Shown here: positions 38,310-47,514 of the stretch, one piece after another | Layout of the letters: each line of letters begins with the position of its first letter | Position numbering within the stretch: position 1 is the first letter of the stretch | NCBI RefSeq assembly: GCF_014931715.1 | Contig: NZ_CP063164.1 | Span: 2,108,001-2,172,000 of the forward strand | Length of the DNA: 64,000 nucleotides | Direction of reading: 5' to 3' | Origin: Sulfurovum indicum | GTDB lineage: Bacteria; Campylobacterota; Campylobacteria; Campylobacterales; Sulfurovaceae | The notes under the pieces: model-generated | The model's database searches: none | What the model was told of the DNA's origin: nothing | The model's input: the letters and a program-made list of their open reading frames with translations, nothing else | Translations under genes and position numbers: made by a program

Positions 38310-38867
38310 CTATGCTTCCGGTTCCTTTTTTAATGTTTTTTCTGGCAGCTTCTTTTTCTTAGGTTTTGGCTTGGTAATACCCTGTACCATAAATGTCACA
38401 GGTTCTTCTGCTTTTTGCTGAAGAAGAACCAATACTTTATCCTTTTCCCAATAGACATCAAACAGCTCTATATCTTTCATAACAGAATCTACTTCTACCC
38501 GTTCATCAATCCCTACAGGCAGACGGTAGCTCCCTCCTTCAATCCTGACAAGTGTATGCCCGTTTTTCAGCACCACCCAGCAGACTTTGGCTTTGGAGAG
38601 ACCGTAAAGCGAATTTTTGGTCTGCTCCATACAGAGCCTGTCAAACTCCCCGTTTGTCAATGTCAGATTACCGTCACTGCTTGCAATATCAAGATATAAA
38701 GTTTGGGTTGCACGGGTCTCTTTTTTGCTTTTTTGCAGATACTCGAACAGATGTGCATTAGAGTCGCGCAGCAAATCGACACTTTTGTAAAGTGCCGGAA
38801 GGATAAGCCCCAGAAGAGCTATGGAAATAAGAACTTCAATAAGCGTAAAACCATCACGTCTCTGCAT
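38310..38867 (-). CDS. gspJ: Type II secretion minor pseudopilin, GspJ-like
   Basis: A 185-aa protein with a prepilin leader and N-terminal helix, RRDGFTLIEVLISIALLG; cleavage by a prepilin peptidase is expected before the Phe. The C-terminus is Lys/Pro-rich and unusual for a pseudopilin. Its start overlaps the gspE stop (TGATG), so translation is coupled. The GspJ label rests on its place at the end of the gspK-E arm and on size; sequence alone shows only a pseudopilin. Confidence 0.75.
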   Translation of the reverse strand: MQRRDGFTLIEVLISIALLGLILPALYKSVDLLRDSNAHLFEYLQKSKKETRATQTLYLDIASSDGNLTLTNGEFDRLCMEQTKNSLYGLSKAKVCWVVLKNGHTLVRIEGGSYRLPVGIDERVEVDSVMKDIELFDVYWEKDKVLVLLQQKAEEPVTFMVQGITKPKPKKKKLPEKTLKKEPEA

Positions 38868-40378
38868 CAACCATCCATCAATCCCACACGAATTGCCTCT
38901 TCATAGCTTGTCTCCCCTTCAAGCAGCATCATTTTGAGTTTGTCTGAAATAGTCACCATCCCGCGTCGTTTCATCGCTTCACGCACCTGGTGGTCATTGA
39001 AGCCATCCTTCATCATCATCTTGACCTCATCATCAACAATAAAAAGCTCGCCTATGGCCTGTCTGCCTTTATAACCAGTAAAATCACACTCTTTGCATCC
39101 TACTGCAGTAAAATAGAGTTTCTCTGACGGTATACCGATCTCCTCCGTAACTGCAGAAGGAAGTGTAGTCTGTGTTTTACAGTGGATGCAGAGTTTTCGG
39201 GTCAGGCGCTGTGCAAGGACACCAAGAAGCGTGGAAGAAATGAGAAAACTCTCAATACCCATATCCATTAGACGACTCAGGGAAGAGGTAGAGTCGTTGG
39301 TATGCAGTGTGGAGAGCAGCAGGTGCCCGGTCAATGCCGAACGCAATGCAATATCTGCTGTTTCAGAGTCACGTATCTCTCCCACCATAATAATATCCGG
39401 ATCCTGTCTGAGGATGGAACGCAGTCCTGCTGCAAATGTAAGCCCGACTTTATCATTGACCTGGATCTGGGAAATGTTATCAGCGTTGTATTCTACAGGA
39501 TCTTCAACCGTGATGATATTCTTGTCTGGTGTAGCAATATGCTGGAGACAGGCATGCAGCGTAGTTGACTTACCCGAACCGGTAGGACCGGTTACCAGAA
39601 TCATTCCGTGGGCATGTGTAAGCAGTTTATAGAGACTTCTGGTGACATCTTCATGGAAGCCCAGAGACTCCAGTGTAGGGATCTGGTCACTCTGTGCCAG
39701 AATACGCATCACCACACGTTCTCCATGGTAAGTAGGCAGAATGGAGACCCTGACATCAAGAGTCTTTCCTGAGATAGATATCTGCGTACGTCCATCCTGC
39801 GGAATACGTTTTTCGGAGATATCCAGGTTGGAGATGACCTTGATACGGTTAATGACCAGGCCGATGATCATCTTGTCCAGATCAATATGCTTTTTGAGTG
39901 CGCCATCTATACGCAGACGCACTTCTCCTTTATACTCCCCACTTTCAATGTGAATATCACTCGCTCCCTTTTGGATCGCCTGAAAAAAGAGAGAATTCAC
40001 CAGCTTGATAATAGGTGCGGACTCTTCGTTGGAAAGAAGATCCTGCGAGTTCCGGATAAACTCAAGAAGATCGGACTCTACTTCGATGAGCTCTTCTGTC
40101 GCGGTGGACATCTTTTCAAAATCCGAACCGGTCTGAATTTCAAGGAATTTGTTTCGAAGGCGTTCAAAACTCTCTTCATCAACAATACTAATGGGATAAT
40201 CCAGTCCCAGCTTGGCAAGATGATTTAGCGCTTCACCCATACTTCCTTCTTCAACAATTGCCCGTTTCTCCCCTTCTATTTCAGAGAAAAGCAGTGCATG
40301 TCTAATAGCAAGTTTATGATTGATATCCTCTTCCCAGAGCGGTTCAAGATTGACATCCTGCAGGCGGGGGAAAAGCAT
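38867..40378 (-). CDS. gspE: Type II secretion ATPase GspE
   Basis: A 503-aa cytoplasmic AAA-like ATPase that powers pseudopilus assembly. The N-terminal domain is followed by the nucleotide-binding domain: Walker A GPTGSGKST at 264-272, Asp box, and Walker B around DPDIIMVGEIRDSET. A tetracysteine zinc motif (Cys397, 400, 428, 431) marks the GspE/PilB group. It follows gspD by 2 bp. Confidence 0.93.
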   Translation of the reverse strand: MLFPRLQDVNLEPLWEEDINHKLAIRHALLFSEIEGEKRAIVEEGSMGEALNHLAKLGLDYPISIVDEESFERLRNKFLEIQTGSDFEKMSTATEELIEVESDLLEFIRNSQDLLSNEESAPIIKLVNSLFFQAIQKGASDIHIESGEYKGEVRLRIDGALKKHIDLDKMIIGLVINRIKVISNLDISEKRIPQDGRTQISISGKTLDVRVSILPTYHGERVVMRILAQSDQIPTLESLGFHEDVTRSLYKLLTHAHGMILVTGPTGSGKSTTLHACLQHIATPDKNIITVEDPVEYNADNISQIQVNDKVGLTFAAGLRSILRQDPDIIMVGEIRDSETADIALRSALTGHLLLSTLHTNDSTSSLSRLMDMGIESFLISSTLLGVLAQRLTRKLCIHCKTQTTLPSAVTEEIGIPSEKLYFTAVGCKECDFTGYKGRQAIGELFIVDDEVKMMMKDGFNDHQVREAMKRRGMVTISDKLKMMLLEGETSYEEAIRVGLMDG

Positions 40379-40380
40379 CG

Positions 40381-42393
40381 CTAGAACTCCTCATCTGTAT
40401 TGAGGATATCAAGGTTGCTCCCCGGTACACGGCTGCGTACTGTGCGGTGTGAAGCAGGCGCATTGGAGACTCCTTCTCCCGGCAGTTTTCCTTCTGCTTT
40501 TGCCTCCAGCCCTTTACGCACAAAAGCATTGTATTTGGTTTGTATCTCTTCCAGTTCTGCAAGCGCTGCCCGTAAACGCTGAAGGTCATTACTGTTTCTT
40601 ACAATATAAGGTGTGAGATAGATGACAACATTTACTTTACTCTGAGCATTGTCTCTGGAAGTAAAGAGTTCCCCAAGTACAGGAATATCTCCCAAGAAAG
40701 GTACTTTTGTAATCGTTTTTCCCCCTGCACTTTTAATCAAGCCACCTAAAATAATCGTCTCTCCATTATTTACAATTGCATTGGTCAACACTTTACGTTT
40801 TGTTGTTGTCGGACGGTCTGCGGAAGCACTTGAGCCTGGCAGAACATCTTCGATCTGTGTTTCCACCTCCAATGTGACTTTGTTATTACTGGAGAGTCTC
40901 GGTTTTACTTTGAGGGTGATACCGATATCTTCTCTTGAGTAGTTATTGATAATATTGCCCTGCCCCTGCGTAGTCTGCTGTGCCTGCGTCAAAATAGACT
41001 GTGTCTGCCCCACATAGATGGACGCTTCTTTATTATTGGTACATAAAATAGAAGGTTCACTCAGAATGTGTGCAGCACCGTTTTGTTTAAGAAGGTCAAG
41101 TTTTGCACCAAGGGCAAAAACCTGTGAAATATTGGAATCAAAACTGAAAGGTGCATTTGTTTCTGTTCCAATTGGATTTCCAGCATCATTATAAATGGTT
41201 GTACTCCCTCCCTGATTAAGGAATCCCAACAGCGTCTGAGAGACCATCAAAGAAGAGGCTCCCATATTTCCTGCCAGAGAGTAAAGCCCCGTTGATGTAA
41301 TCTTTCCTCCTTCAAACCCGTATTTGAGCCCGATCTGCTTTGCAAGATTCTTATTGATCTCCACGATACGTGCTTTAACATAGACCTGTACTTTGGGAAT
41401 ATCTATTTTTTTGACCGTCTCCCTTATGTTCCTGATCTGCTCCCCGGTTGCAAGTACTATAAGCGCATTTCTTTCCACATCTGAAACCACCATAGCCTTA
41501 CTGGGCGGCTTCCCGCCTTTTTTAGGCTGTTTGAGAGCTACGCTGTTCATCTGGGAAACAAGTTTACTCAAAATCTTCTCCATCTCTTCCACATTGGAGT
41601 TCTTCAGGCGGATCACATACATCTTCTGTGTCTGGTCCTCTCCTTTAATATCCAACTGTTTGATATAGTGGATCATTCGCTGGATGTTATCCTCTTTCCC
41701 TACAAGAATAATAGAGTTTGTAGCATCATCTTTGAATATATCGACCTTCTCACTCTCAATTGTTTGGGGGAAAAGCTTTTTAGCCATATTCTGTGCATTG
41801 GGAAAGAGATCTTTGACGCTGGAGTTTTTGAGCTTGATGACTGTCGAACGTTTCACACCGCGTTTTTCAATGGCATTGATAAGCTTGGAGATGGATCGGA
41901 GTGAACGGGGTGTTGCCGTAATGGCAAGTACATTATTTTCCTTAAACGAGATCACTTTGTCATTCTTGTGCAAGAGAGGTTTGATCTTGGCACGAACGAC
42001 AGCCGCATTGGAGCTCTTCAGCGGGAACATAACCGTCTTCATCGTCTCACCCTCAATAGAGCTGCTGACATCAAGTCCCTCTCCTGAAGCAGTTGAGCCT
42101 TTGACAACCTTGTAGAAGTCGCCCTGGTCGATAATTGTCAACCCTTTACTGCCAAGAATAGAGTTCGCCAGAGGGATCAGGGAAGATTTTTTGATAGGCT
42201 CCTGTGCAATGAAGTTTATTTTTCCTTTGAGATCTGCATCGATCAGAATATTCTTATGGGTAATCTTGGAGACCATCTCAATAAAGTCTTTTACACTGAC
42301 ATCTCGAAGATTCAGGTCGACTTTCTGCTCTTCTGCCTGTACCAATGCTGTTGACAACATCAGCAATACCATAATGATCTTAATTGATTTCAT
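40381..42393 (-). CDS. gspD: Type II secretion secretin GspD
   Basis: A 670-aa outer-membrane channel protein. It has a signal peptide, N-domains (starting VDLNLRDVSVKDFIEMV) and repeats of the KH-like N1-N3 type, then the secretin core with VPFLGDIPVLGELF. The C-terminal region after about residue 615 is short and polar. The gene overlaps gspC by 14 bp and precedes gspE by 2 bp. No pilotin is recognised near it. Confidence 0.93.
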   Translation of the reverse strand: MKSIKIIMVLLMLSTALVQAEEQKVDLNLRDVSVKDFIEMVSKITHKNILIDADLKGKINFIAQEPIKKSSLIPLANSILGSKGLTIIDQGDFYKVVKGSTASGEGLDVSSSIEGETMKTVMFPLKSSNAAVVRAKIKPLLHKNDKVISFKENNVLAITATPRSLRSISKLINAIEKRGVKRSTVIKLKNSSVKDLFPNAQNMAKKLFPQTIESEKVDIFKDDATNSIILVGKEDNIQRMIHYIKQLDIKGEDQTQKMYVIRLKNSNVEEMEKILSKLVSQMNSVALKQPKKGGKPPSKAMVVSDVERNALIVLATGEQIRNIRETVKKIDIPKVQVYVKARIVEINKNLAKQIGLKYGFEGGKITSTGLYSLAGNMGASSLMVSQTLLGFLNQGGSTTIYNDAGNPIGTETNAPFSFDSNISQVFALGAKLDLLKQNGAAHILSEPSILCTNNKEASIYVGQTQSILTQAQQTTQGQGNIINNYSREDIGITLKVKPRLSSNNKVTLEVETQIEDVLPGSSASADRPTTTKRKVLTNAIVNNGETIILGGLIKSAGGKTITKVPFLGDIPVLGELFTSRDNAQSKVNVVIYLTPYIVRNSNDLQRLRAALAELEEIQTKYNAFVRKGLEAKAEGKLPGEGVSNAPASHRTVRSRVPGSNLDILNTDEEF

Positions 42394-43222
42394 ACTCTAA
42401 CTCCATCTCTTTATTTCCCCTTTGTATCGTTAGTGTGACGTTCGGTGTATCGTCAATATGCTTATAGGCCTCAAACGCTGCATTATAGCTTGTCAACTCC
42501 TGTCCGTTGACAGACTTGAGTATATCTCCCCGCTTGACACCCAGTTTTTCAAATGGACTGCCGCGCCTGACAAAGGTAATACGGAACCCTTCAAGCTTGT
42601 CTCCTTTTTTTACCTCTTTGATACCGATATTCTTATAGGTATCATCCAAATTCTTGATATAGTGGTCAATGAGGGACTTATCAATGATCTTATGGTCCCC
42701 CATATCGATCACCTCTCCTTCTACTGCAGAGGTGCTCTTTTGATCACCCCTGTTATTTGATGACACAGGCCGTATAGTAGCACTCCCCTTACTGCTTTCA
42801 GGTTTGAGAAGTGTCACTTTATATACTTTGCCGTTCTTTCTGAAAAGAGCAAAGTTGCTTCCTGCACCTTCAAGGACAAACCCGTTGACTGCTTCCCCTT
42901 TTGCAAGCACCTTACTTTTCCCTTTATACTTAACCGTGACAACTGTCTTGTCCGGTGCATGATAGAGTGCAAGCAGTTTGATCTCCTTGATACTTCCTGC
43001 CTGTTTGACAACCTTTGTCCTTTTTGGGGGGACAGGGGCATCATTTGGCGTAAGTTTGATACGGTAGTAAAGCGGTTTGGCTCTTCTCTCCTCTGTATGG
43101 TTCACCCCCTGCACAGGAGTGAAAGCAACCTCAACAGAAAACCAAAGCAGTTTGATCAACAGCAATATGATGAGAATACCAATAAGCTTTTTGATCATTT
43201 GAGGGTTAAAAAGCGGTTTCAT
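42380..43222 (-). CDS. gspC: Type II secretion inner-membrane protein GspC, with PDZ domain
   Basis: A 280-aa bitopic protein with an N-terminal membrane helix at about 11-30, a periplasmic HR-like domain, and a C-terminal PDZ domain (FVRRGSPFEKLGVKRGDILKSVNG). GspC links the inner-membrane platform to the secretin, and its place immediately before gspD fits. It overlaps the upstream gene by 17 bp. Confidence 0.85.
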   Translation of the reverse strand: MKPLFNPQMIKKLIGILIILLLIKLLWFSVEVAFTPVQGVNHTEERRAKPLYYRIKLTPNDAPVPPKRTKVVKQAGSIKEIKLLALYHAPDKTVVTVKYKGKSKVLAKGEAVNGFVLEGAGSNFALFRKNGKVYKVTLLKPESSKGSATIRPVSSNNRGDQKSTSAVEGEVIDMGDHKIIDKSLIDHYIKNLDDTYKNIGIKEVKKGDKLEGFRITFVRRGSPFEKLGVKRGDILKSVNGQELTSYNAAFEAYKHIDDTPNVTLTIQRGNKEMELEYEIN

Positions 43223-43721
43223 AATACCATCCTTTTTCCCCTTGTTTCAGCTGTGGCAGAATTGCCTCGATATCTTTAGTCTCGGTAAAATCTACATGCA
43301 GTGTACGCTGTGTTACAGAAAGTGTTCCTTCCGCTTTGCCGAAACTTCCCTCTGCGCTAATAGACAGACGCATCGGATGGAGTATCGAGTGGGTTACAAT
43401 GATACTTTCTGCCCGTTCTGGCATCATTGTCTTGAGCCCCTCGTCTACCGCAAGGCCTGTTGCCTCTACTTTCGTATAGAACAGCAGGGTTGAAAAAGAT
43501 ATCTCTTGTACCGTTGCGATCCGGATCCCTTTGACATACACCACAGCATCTTTAAGTGTCAATCCGAACAGATTTTCTTCAATCGCAGCTTCATTGATCT
43601 CGACCCCCTGTTTGGCCAATACCCTTTCCAGACTGAAATAGAGCTCCTCTTTGGGCATAAACACAAACAGTGCAGTCCAGACAATCAGAAATCCAAGAAG
43701 GAGTTTTTTTACCATTTGCAT
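43206..43721 (-). CDS. GspN-like type II secretion accessory protein
   Basis: A 171-aa protein with one N-terminal helix (LLLGFLIVWTALFVFMP) and a periplasmic beta-rich domain that matches the GspN style (YFSLERVLAKQGVEINEAAIEENLFGLTLKDAVVYVKG broken into short blocks). It is shorter than classic GspN. Position between GspM-like and GspC is the main support. It overlaps both neighbours (13 and 17 bp). Confidence 0.65.
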   Translation of the reverse strand: MQMVKKLLLGFLIVWTALFVFMPKEELYFSLERVLAKQGVEINEAAIEENLFGLTLKDAVVYVKGIRIATVQEISFSTLLFYTKVEATGLAVDEGLKTMMPERAESIIVTHSILHPMRLSISAEGSFGKAEGTLSVTQRTLHVDFTETKDIEAILPQLKQGEKGWYYETAF

Positions 43722-44110
43722 CGTATCTCCATGCTGTAATTCTCCCCTCTCTTTTTAACCTTTAGAGATTCGATCTGTACGGCGATATTCAGGAACTTTG
43801 TCACCAGAGTGTTGACCTCCGAAGCCTTCAGCTCACTGAATACTGCTGTAAGTTTCTTACCTTTTTTTTGCCATTGTACTTTTGAAGAGGGGATCAATGT
43901 ACGTACTCTGTCGAGTTTTTCAGAAATACGTTTATCGCCCCAGATCTTCTTGAGGCTGCCTATTTCCCGGAGTGTTGCGACTTCTGTTTCCATAACCCGG
44001 TTTACCTCTGCAGTTGCAGAGCGTTGTTTCATTTTATACCCGAATGCAGCCAAAGCAAAGAGCAGAGAGGCACCAACAATAAGCTCATTACGGTAATGTT
44101 TCCAACTCAT
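43709..44110 (-). CDS. GspM-like inner-membrane protein
   Basis: A 133-aa bitopic protein with one N-terminal helix (ELIVGASLLFALAAFGY), an alpha-helical stretch and a small ferredoxin-like C-terminal domain. This matches the architecture of GspM, which works with GspL. Sequence signature is weak, so the call rests on order (L-M-N-C) and topology. It overlaps the GspL-like gene by 4 bp. Confidence 0.65.
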   Translation of the reverse strand: MSWKHYRNELIVGASLLFALAAFGYKMKQRSATAEVNRVMETEVATLREIGSLKKIWGDKRISEKLDRVRTLIPSSKVQWQKKGKKLTAVFSELKASEVNTLVTKFLNIAVQIESLKVKKRGENYSMEIRCKW

Positions 44111-45027
44111 AGTTTTCCCTTAACCACAATTTCATTGTTTGCGGAACGGCTGCTTTTACTGAAGCCTGCGCTCTTGAGCAGATCATCCAAACGTTTGGCA
44201 ACACGCTTGTCTCTGGTGACAAATACTGCCTTAAAGCCCTTTGGATCAAGCTCGAAATCTGTTAAGGTGACTCCTTTGAAGATCAGCCCTGAGATCTTTT
44301 CAATGATCTCCCGCTTGCGCCTTTCCAGCCTATCGATATTGCGATACTTGTCTGCAATACTCTTCCGGCTATACGCACTCTGCAATGCAGGGTAGGTTTT
44401 ATAAAGTTCATTCTGCTCTGCCTGGAGCCCGATATTGTTCTTCCCGTAGCGCCACCCTTCTGCGATCCAAACCACACCAAAAAGGGAAAAAGCCACGGCA
44501 AGTACAACAGCCTGTTTTTTACTTAAAAGTGAAGCACTCCCTGTCTCCAGCTGTATACCTTTATTGGGCCTGAACTGTTCATTAAACGTCGTGAATGTCT
44601 GCTGTGCCACGGCCAAACGGGGTACGACCACCACTGTATCGTCAAATACTGCCAATACCTCTTTTTCTCCAAGGGAGAGAGGTGCAGTGAAGTGTTCAAG
44701 TGCCTGTTGTGCAAAGAAGAGTTTTGAGACTTTGTCAGGCGTGATTCCTTTTTCTTCAAGGAATGCCGTAATCTCTTCTGCATTGTAGGCGATAAACACC
44801 CACTTCTCTCCCTGCTGAAAGACGAAGTAATCATACCTGGAGTGCTCTTCCAGCAAGCCTTCGAAGAGAGAAGGCGCAACCTTTCTTGCCCGATAGGCAT
44901 ACTTGACAGGAAGCGCCTCTTTTTTCATTGTATAGAACTGGGGGGTCAGCATGATATCTACAGGGGCATCCAGTGTTACCTGCTCCATATTCCGGTGGAC
45001 CAACATAAGCCTTCTACTGCTTCCCAT
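44107..45027 (-). CDS. GspL-like type II secretion platform protein
   Basis: A 306-aa protein with a cytoplasmic N-terminal domain, one membrane helix near residues 172-190 (KQAVVLAVAFSLFGVVWIAEG), and a periplasmic coiled-coil plus ferredoxin-like domain. The layout is that of GspL, which binds GspE and GspM. I use the ATG at 45027; a TTG at 45036 is also open. It overlaps the GspK-like gene by 14 bp. Confidence 0.7.
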   Translation of the reverse strand: MGSSRRLMLVHRNMEQVTLDAPVDIMLTPQFYTMKKEALPVKYAYRARKVAPSLFEGLLEEHSRYDYFVFQQGEKWVFIAYNAEEITAFLEEKGITPDKVSKLFFAQQALEHFTAPLSLGEKEVLAVFDDTVVVVPRLAVAQQTFTTFNEQFRPNKGIQLETGSASLLSKKQAVVLAVAFSLFGVVWIAEGWRYGKNNIGLQAEQNELYKTYPALQSAYSRKSIADKYRNIDRLERRKREIIEKISGLIFKGVTLTDFELDPKGFKAVFVTRDKRVAKRLDDLLKSAGFSKSSRSANNEIVVKGKL

Positions 45028-45943
45028 AAAACTCAAAATCTTTTACCTCTCCCTCTTTATCTATAAATGCGAACATAAACTGTTCCCCCTCGTACCCGAA
45101 GGTCACCTCACAGTGTGACTGGTCAACGAACTTTTCTGTATACAGTTTTTGGTCAAAGGCAATACCGTATCGGGACAAAAGACTTTTAAGCGCTCCCTCT
45201 GCTTCTACCCACTCCTCTTTAAGTGTTTCCCTGTCAATATCAAAAAGGATTGAGAGCAGTTCTATCGAAAGGTAGTCTCCCGCGATCACATTCTTTGCTG
45301 CTGCTTTGGAGACAGGGTTGAAAACAAAATATTTTCTCCACGCTATACGTCCGACTTTCTTGTCATCCACTTCGAACTGATACCGGTTTAGAAGCTGTTC
45401 AAACTGCTGATATGATATAATACCATCTTTTTGTCTCAAACGTCTTTGCTCTTCCCCGACCCCGCTCTTATCATTTCCTATAGCTTCAAAAAGTATCTCC
45501 TCCAGTCTGGAAGGATCTTCAATATCATACTCCTGAACCAATGCTTCAAAGACCTTTTGTACAGTATTGTACTGTACGACCATTAACGGGTCATTACCAT
45601 ATCCAAGCCAATTGATATTCACCCCGTTGGTCAACGGACGGCACTGCAGGACCATGGAGAAACGTCCGTCTTTGGACTGTAACGGAACGGGGGATGTGTA
45701 GAGCGTATTATAAAGCGTTTTCTTCTCTTTGAATTTACCGATGATCCCTTTCAGGTCAGCAAAATAGAGATTGGCCTGAATCAAAGCTTTGGTCGCACTT
45801 GCTTCTTTTCTGGCAATATCCAGATATCCGATCAGCACTCCGGCCAATGCAATAAGTACTGTCAGTACGGAGAGAGTGATGATAAGGGCAAACCCTCTTT
45901 TCTGGGAAGTGCCGGAAGATATCAATGCAAGGGGTTTATCCAT
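45014..45943 (-). CDS. GspK-like minor pseudopilin
   Basis: A 309-aa protein with a class III-like leader and helix (QKRGFALIITLSVLTVLIALAG) and a large periplasmic domain, larger than other pseudopilins as expected for GspK, the tip subunit. Residue 5 after the cleavage site is not Glu, again as in GspK. It is the first gene of the leftward arm and is divergent from gspG. Confidence 0.75.
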   Translation of the reverse strand: MDKPLALISSGTSQKRGFALIITLSVLTVLIALAGVLIGYLDIARKEASATKALIQANLYFADLKGIIGKFKEKKTLYNTLYTSPVPLQSKDGRFSMVLQCRPLTNGVNINWLGYGNDPLMVVQYNTVQKVFEALVQEYDIEDPSRLEEILFEAIGNDKSGVGEEQRRLRQKDGIISYQQFEQLLNRYQFEVDDKKVGRIAWRKYFVFNPVSKAAAKNVIAGDYLSIELLSILFDIDRETLKEEWVEAEGALKSLLSRYGIAFDQKLYTEKFVDQSHCEVTFGYEGEQFMFAFIDKEGEVKDFEFYGKQ

Positions 45944-46013
45944 CTAAAAGCTCTATTAAAGTAAAATCGTTAAAATATTGTAAATATTATACCAAAGTAA
46001 ACCAAGGATTGTT

Positions 46014-46460
46014 ATGAAAGCACCTGTAAACAGACAGAACAAAATGCTTAGAAGCGGCTTCTCTCTGATCGAACTTCTTATTGTTATCGTTATTCTGGGA
46101 GGCCTTGTTGCCGTTGTCGCACCCGGTCTCATGGATTCAGCCGATCAAGCCAAGCGTGATACCGTCTGCCTGAAAATGAACGACCTTAAAAAACGTCTGG
46201 ACATGTTTAAGCTTGACAACGGTATCTACCCTGATACGGAAGAAGGTTTTAACGCACTTCTCAACAACCCCGATCCAGACAAGTATCCGAACTACCGTAC
46301 AAAACCCTACCTGAAAAAACTGCCGAAAGATTCATGGAAAACACCGTTTGTATATATCAATAAAGGGGATAGTGTAGAGATCATCTCCTTTGGAGCGGAC
46401 AGAAAAGAAGGAGGGGAAGAGAACGGCAGAGACATTCTCTTCTCCGAGTGTAACAAATAG
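46014..46460 (+). CDS. gspG: Type II secretion major pseudopilin GspG
   Basis: A 148-aa pseudopilin with leader and helix RSGFSLIELLIVIVILGGLV and the GspG globular domain (DNGIYPDTEEGFNALL, YLKKLPKDSWKTPFVY, ending with a calcium-site-like SFGADRKEGGE segment). It is the major subunit of the pseudopilus. AAGGA precedes the ATG. Its promoter shares a 70-bp region with the GspK-like gene. Confidence 0.93.
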   Translation: MKAPVNRQNKMLRSGFSLIELLIVIVILGGLVAVVAPGLMDSADQAKRDTVCLKMNDLKKRLDMFKLDNGIYPDTEEGFNALLNNPDPDKYPNYRTKPYLKKLPKDSWKTPFVYINKGDSVEIISFGADRKEGGEENGRDILFSECNK

Positions 46461-46468
46461 TCCCCTGT

Positions 46469-47017
46469 ATGCCACCATACACAAGAGAAAGGATGCACCG
46501 GGGCTTCTCCCTTATTGAGCTTCTTCTGGTCATCTTTATTGTCTCTCTTGTCTACTTCCTGGGATTCAGCGGAGTGGAGAAAACTGCAGTAAAAGCGGAA
46601 CCTCTTACCCCGCTCTCTCTGAAAAAAAATATCAGGGGGAGTTCCCTTTTTCAGGGAGAAGGGACTTTTATCTGCATCAACCGCTGTTCCTCCTGCTATC
46701 TGCGCAAAGATATCACTTCACCATTTGAGGTATATCCAGGGAAAACCGACTTTCCCAACCTTGAGGTCTATACGATTGATGCAAATGACAATCTGCAAAA
46801 AAAGGAGTATGGACGCTATCAGGATACAAAGATCTGTCTGATGATCGACTTCTATCGCAACGGAAGCTCTTCCCAGCTTATTTTAAAAACGGATAAAGGA
46901 GTCTATTTCCTTCCTTCCTATTTCGGTGAGGTCAAAAAAGTTGATTCACTTCAAAAAGCGCAGGAGCTCTGGCTTTTACATACACAGGATCTTAACAGAC
47001 AGGGAGACTTTTATTGA
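46469..47017 (+). CDS. Minor pseudopilin, GspH-like
   Basis: A 182-aa pseudopilin (leader and helix RGFSLIELLLVIFIVSL, with Glu at position 5). The periplasmic domain has several Cys residues (ICINRCSSCYLRKD), unusual for GspH and suggestive of disulfides. Its size and place after gspG suggest GspH, but the label is tentative. The next gene begins 4 bp before its end. Confidence 0.7.
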   Translation: MPPYTRERMHRGFSLIELLLVIFIVSLVYFLGFSGVEKTAVKAEPLTPLSLKKNIRGSSLFQGEGTFICINRCSSCYLRKDITSPFEVYPGKTDFPNLEVYTIDANDNLQKKEYGRYQDTKICLMIDFYRNGSSSQLILKTDKGVYFLPSYFGEVKKVDSLQKAQELWLLHTQDLNRQGDFY

Positions 47018-47430
47018 ATACTTTACGCCCTGCTTTCACCCTTATCGAGATCCTGGTCTCTGTACTGATACTCTCTACCTCCATCATATATGTACTGCAG
47101 ATCCATTCCCAGAACCATGAACAGGTTATCTATATTTCCGAACGCAACAAACATGCTCTGGAGGACTCTCTCTTTTTAGACCGAAATATTATGTCTTACC
47201 ACAAGGAAGAGAAGAGTGCCTACGATCTTCTGCAGAATGAATTAAAGGTCGATACTTTCAGGAGCAGAAAGATACTCAAAGAGCTCAAAAGAAATATCTT
47301 CATTCCTGAAAAGATCAACCTGACACCTTATGAAGAGATGAAGGGTGGACCGGCTGCAATCATTAACGAAATCAAACTCAAGGGAGATTACGCCTCTTCC
47401 TACTTTCATTTTCAGATACAGTCATTTTAG
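47014..47430 (+). CDS. Minor pseudopilin, GspI-like
   Basis: A 138-aa pseudopilin that starts at a TTG (47014-47016) behind GGGAG. The leader and helix are PAFTLIEILVSVLILSTSI. GspI is the likely counterpart from size and place between GspH-like and GspF. The start overlaps the upstream stop by 4 bp. Confidence 0.7.
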   Translation: MNTLRPAFTLIEILVSVLILSTSIIYVLQIHSQNHEQVIYISERNKHALEDSLFLDRNIMSYHKEEKSAYDLLQNELKVDTFRSRKILKELKRNIFIPEKINLTPYEEMKGGPAAIINEIKLKGDYASSYFHFQIQSF

Positions 47431-47514
47431 GACATAGAGCAAAATACCTGTCGCTTCAACTAAAAGCTAAAAAAGTTATAATACTCCTCATGATCACAAG
47501 GAAGAGAGAGACAG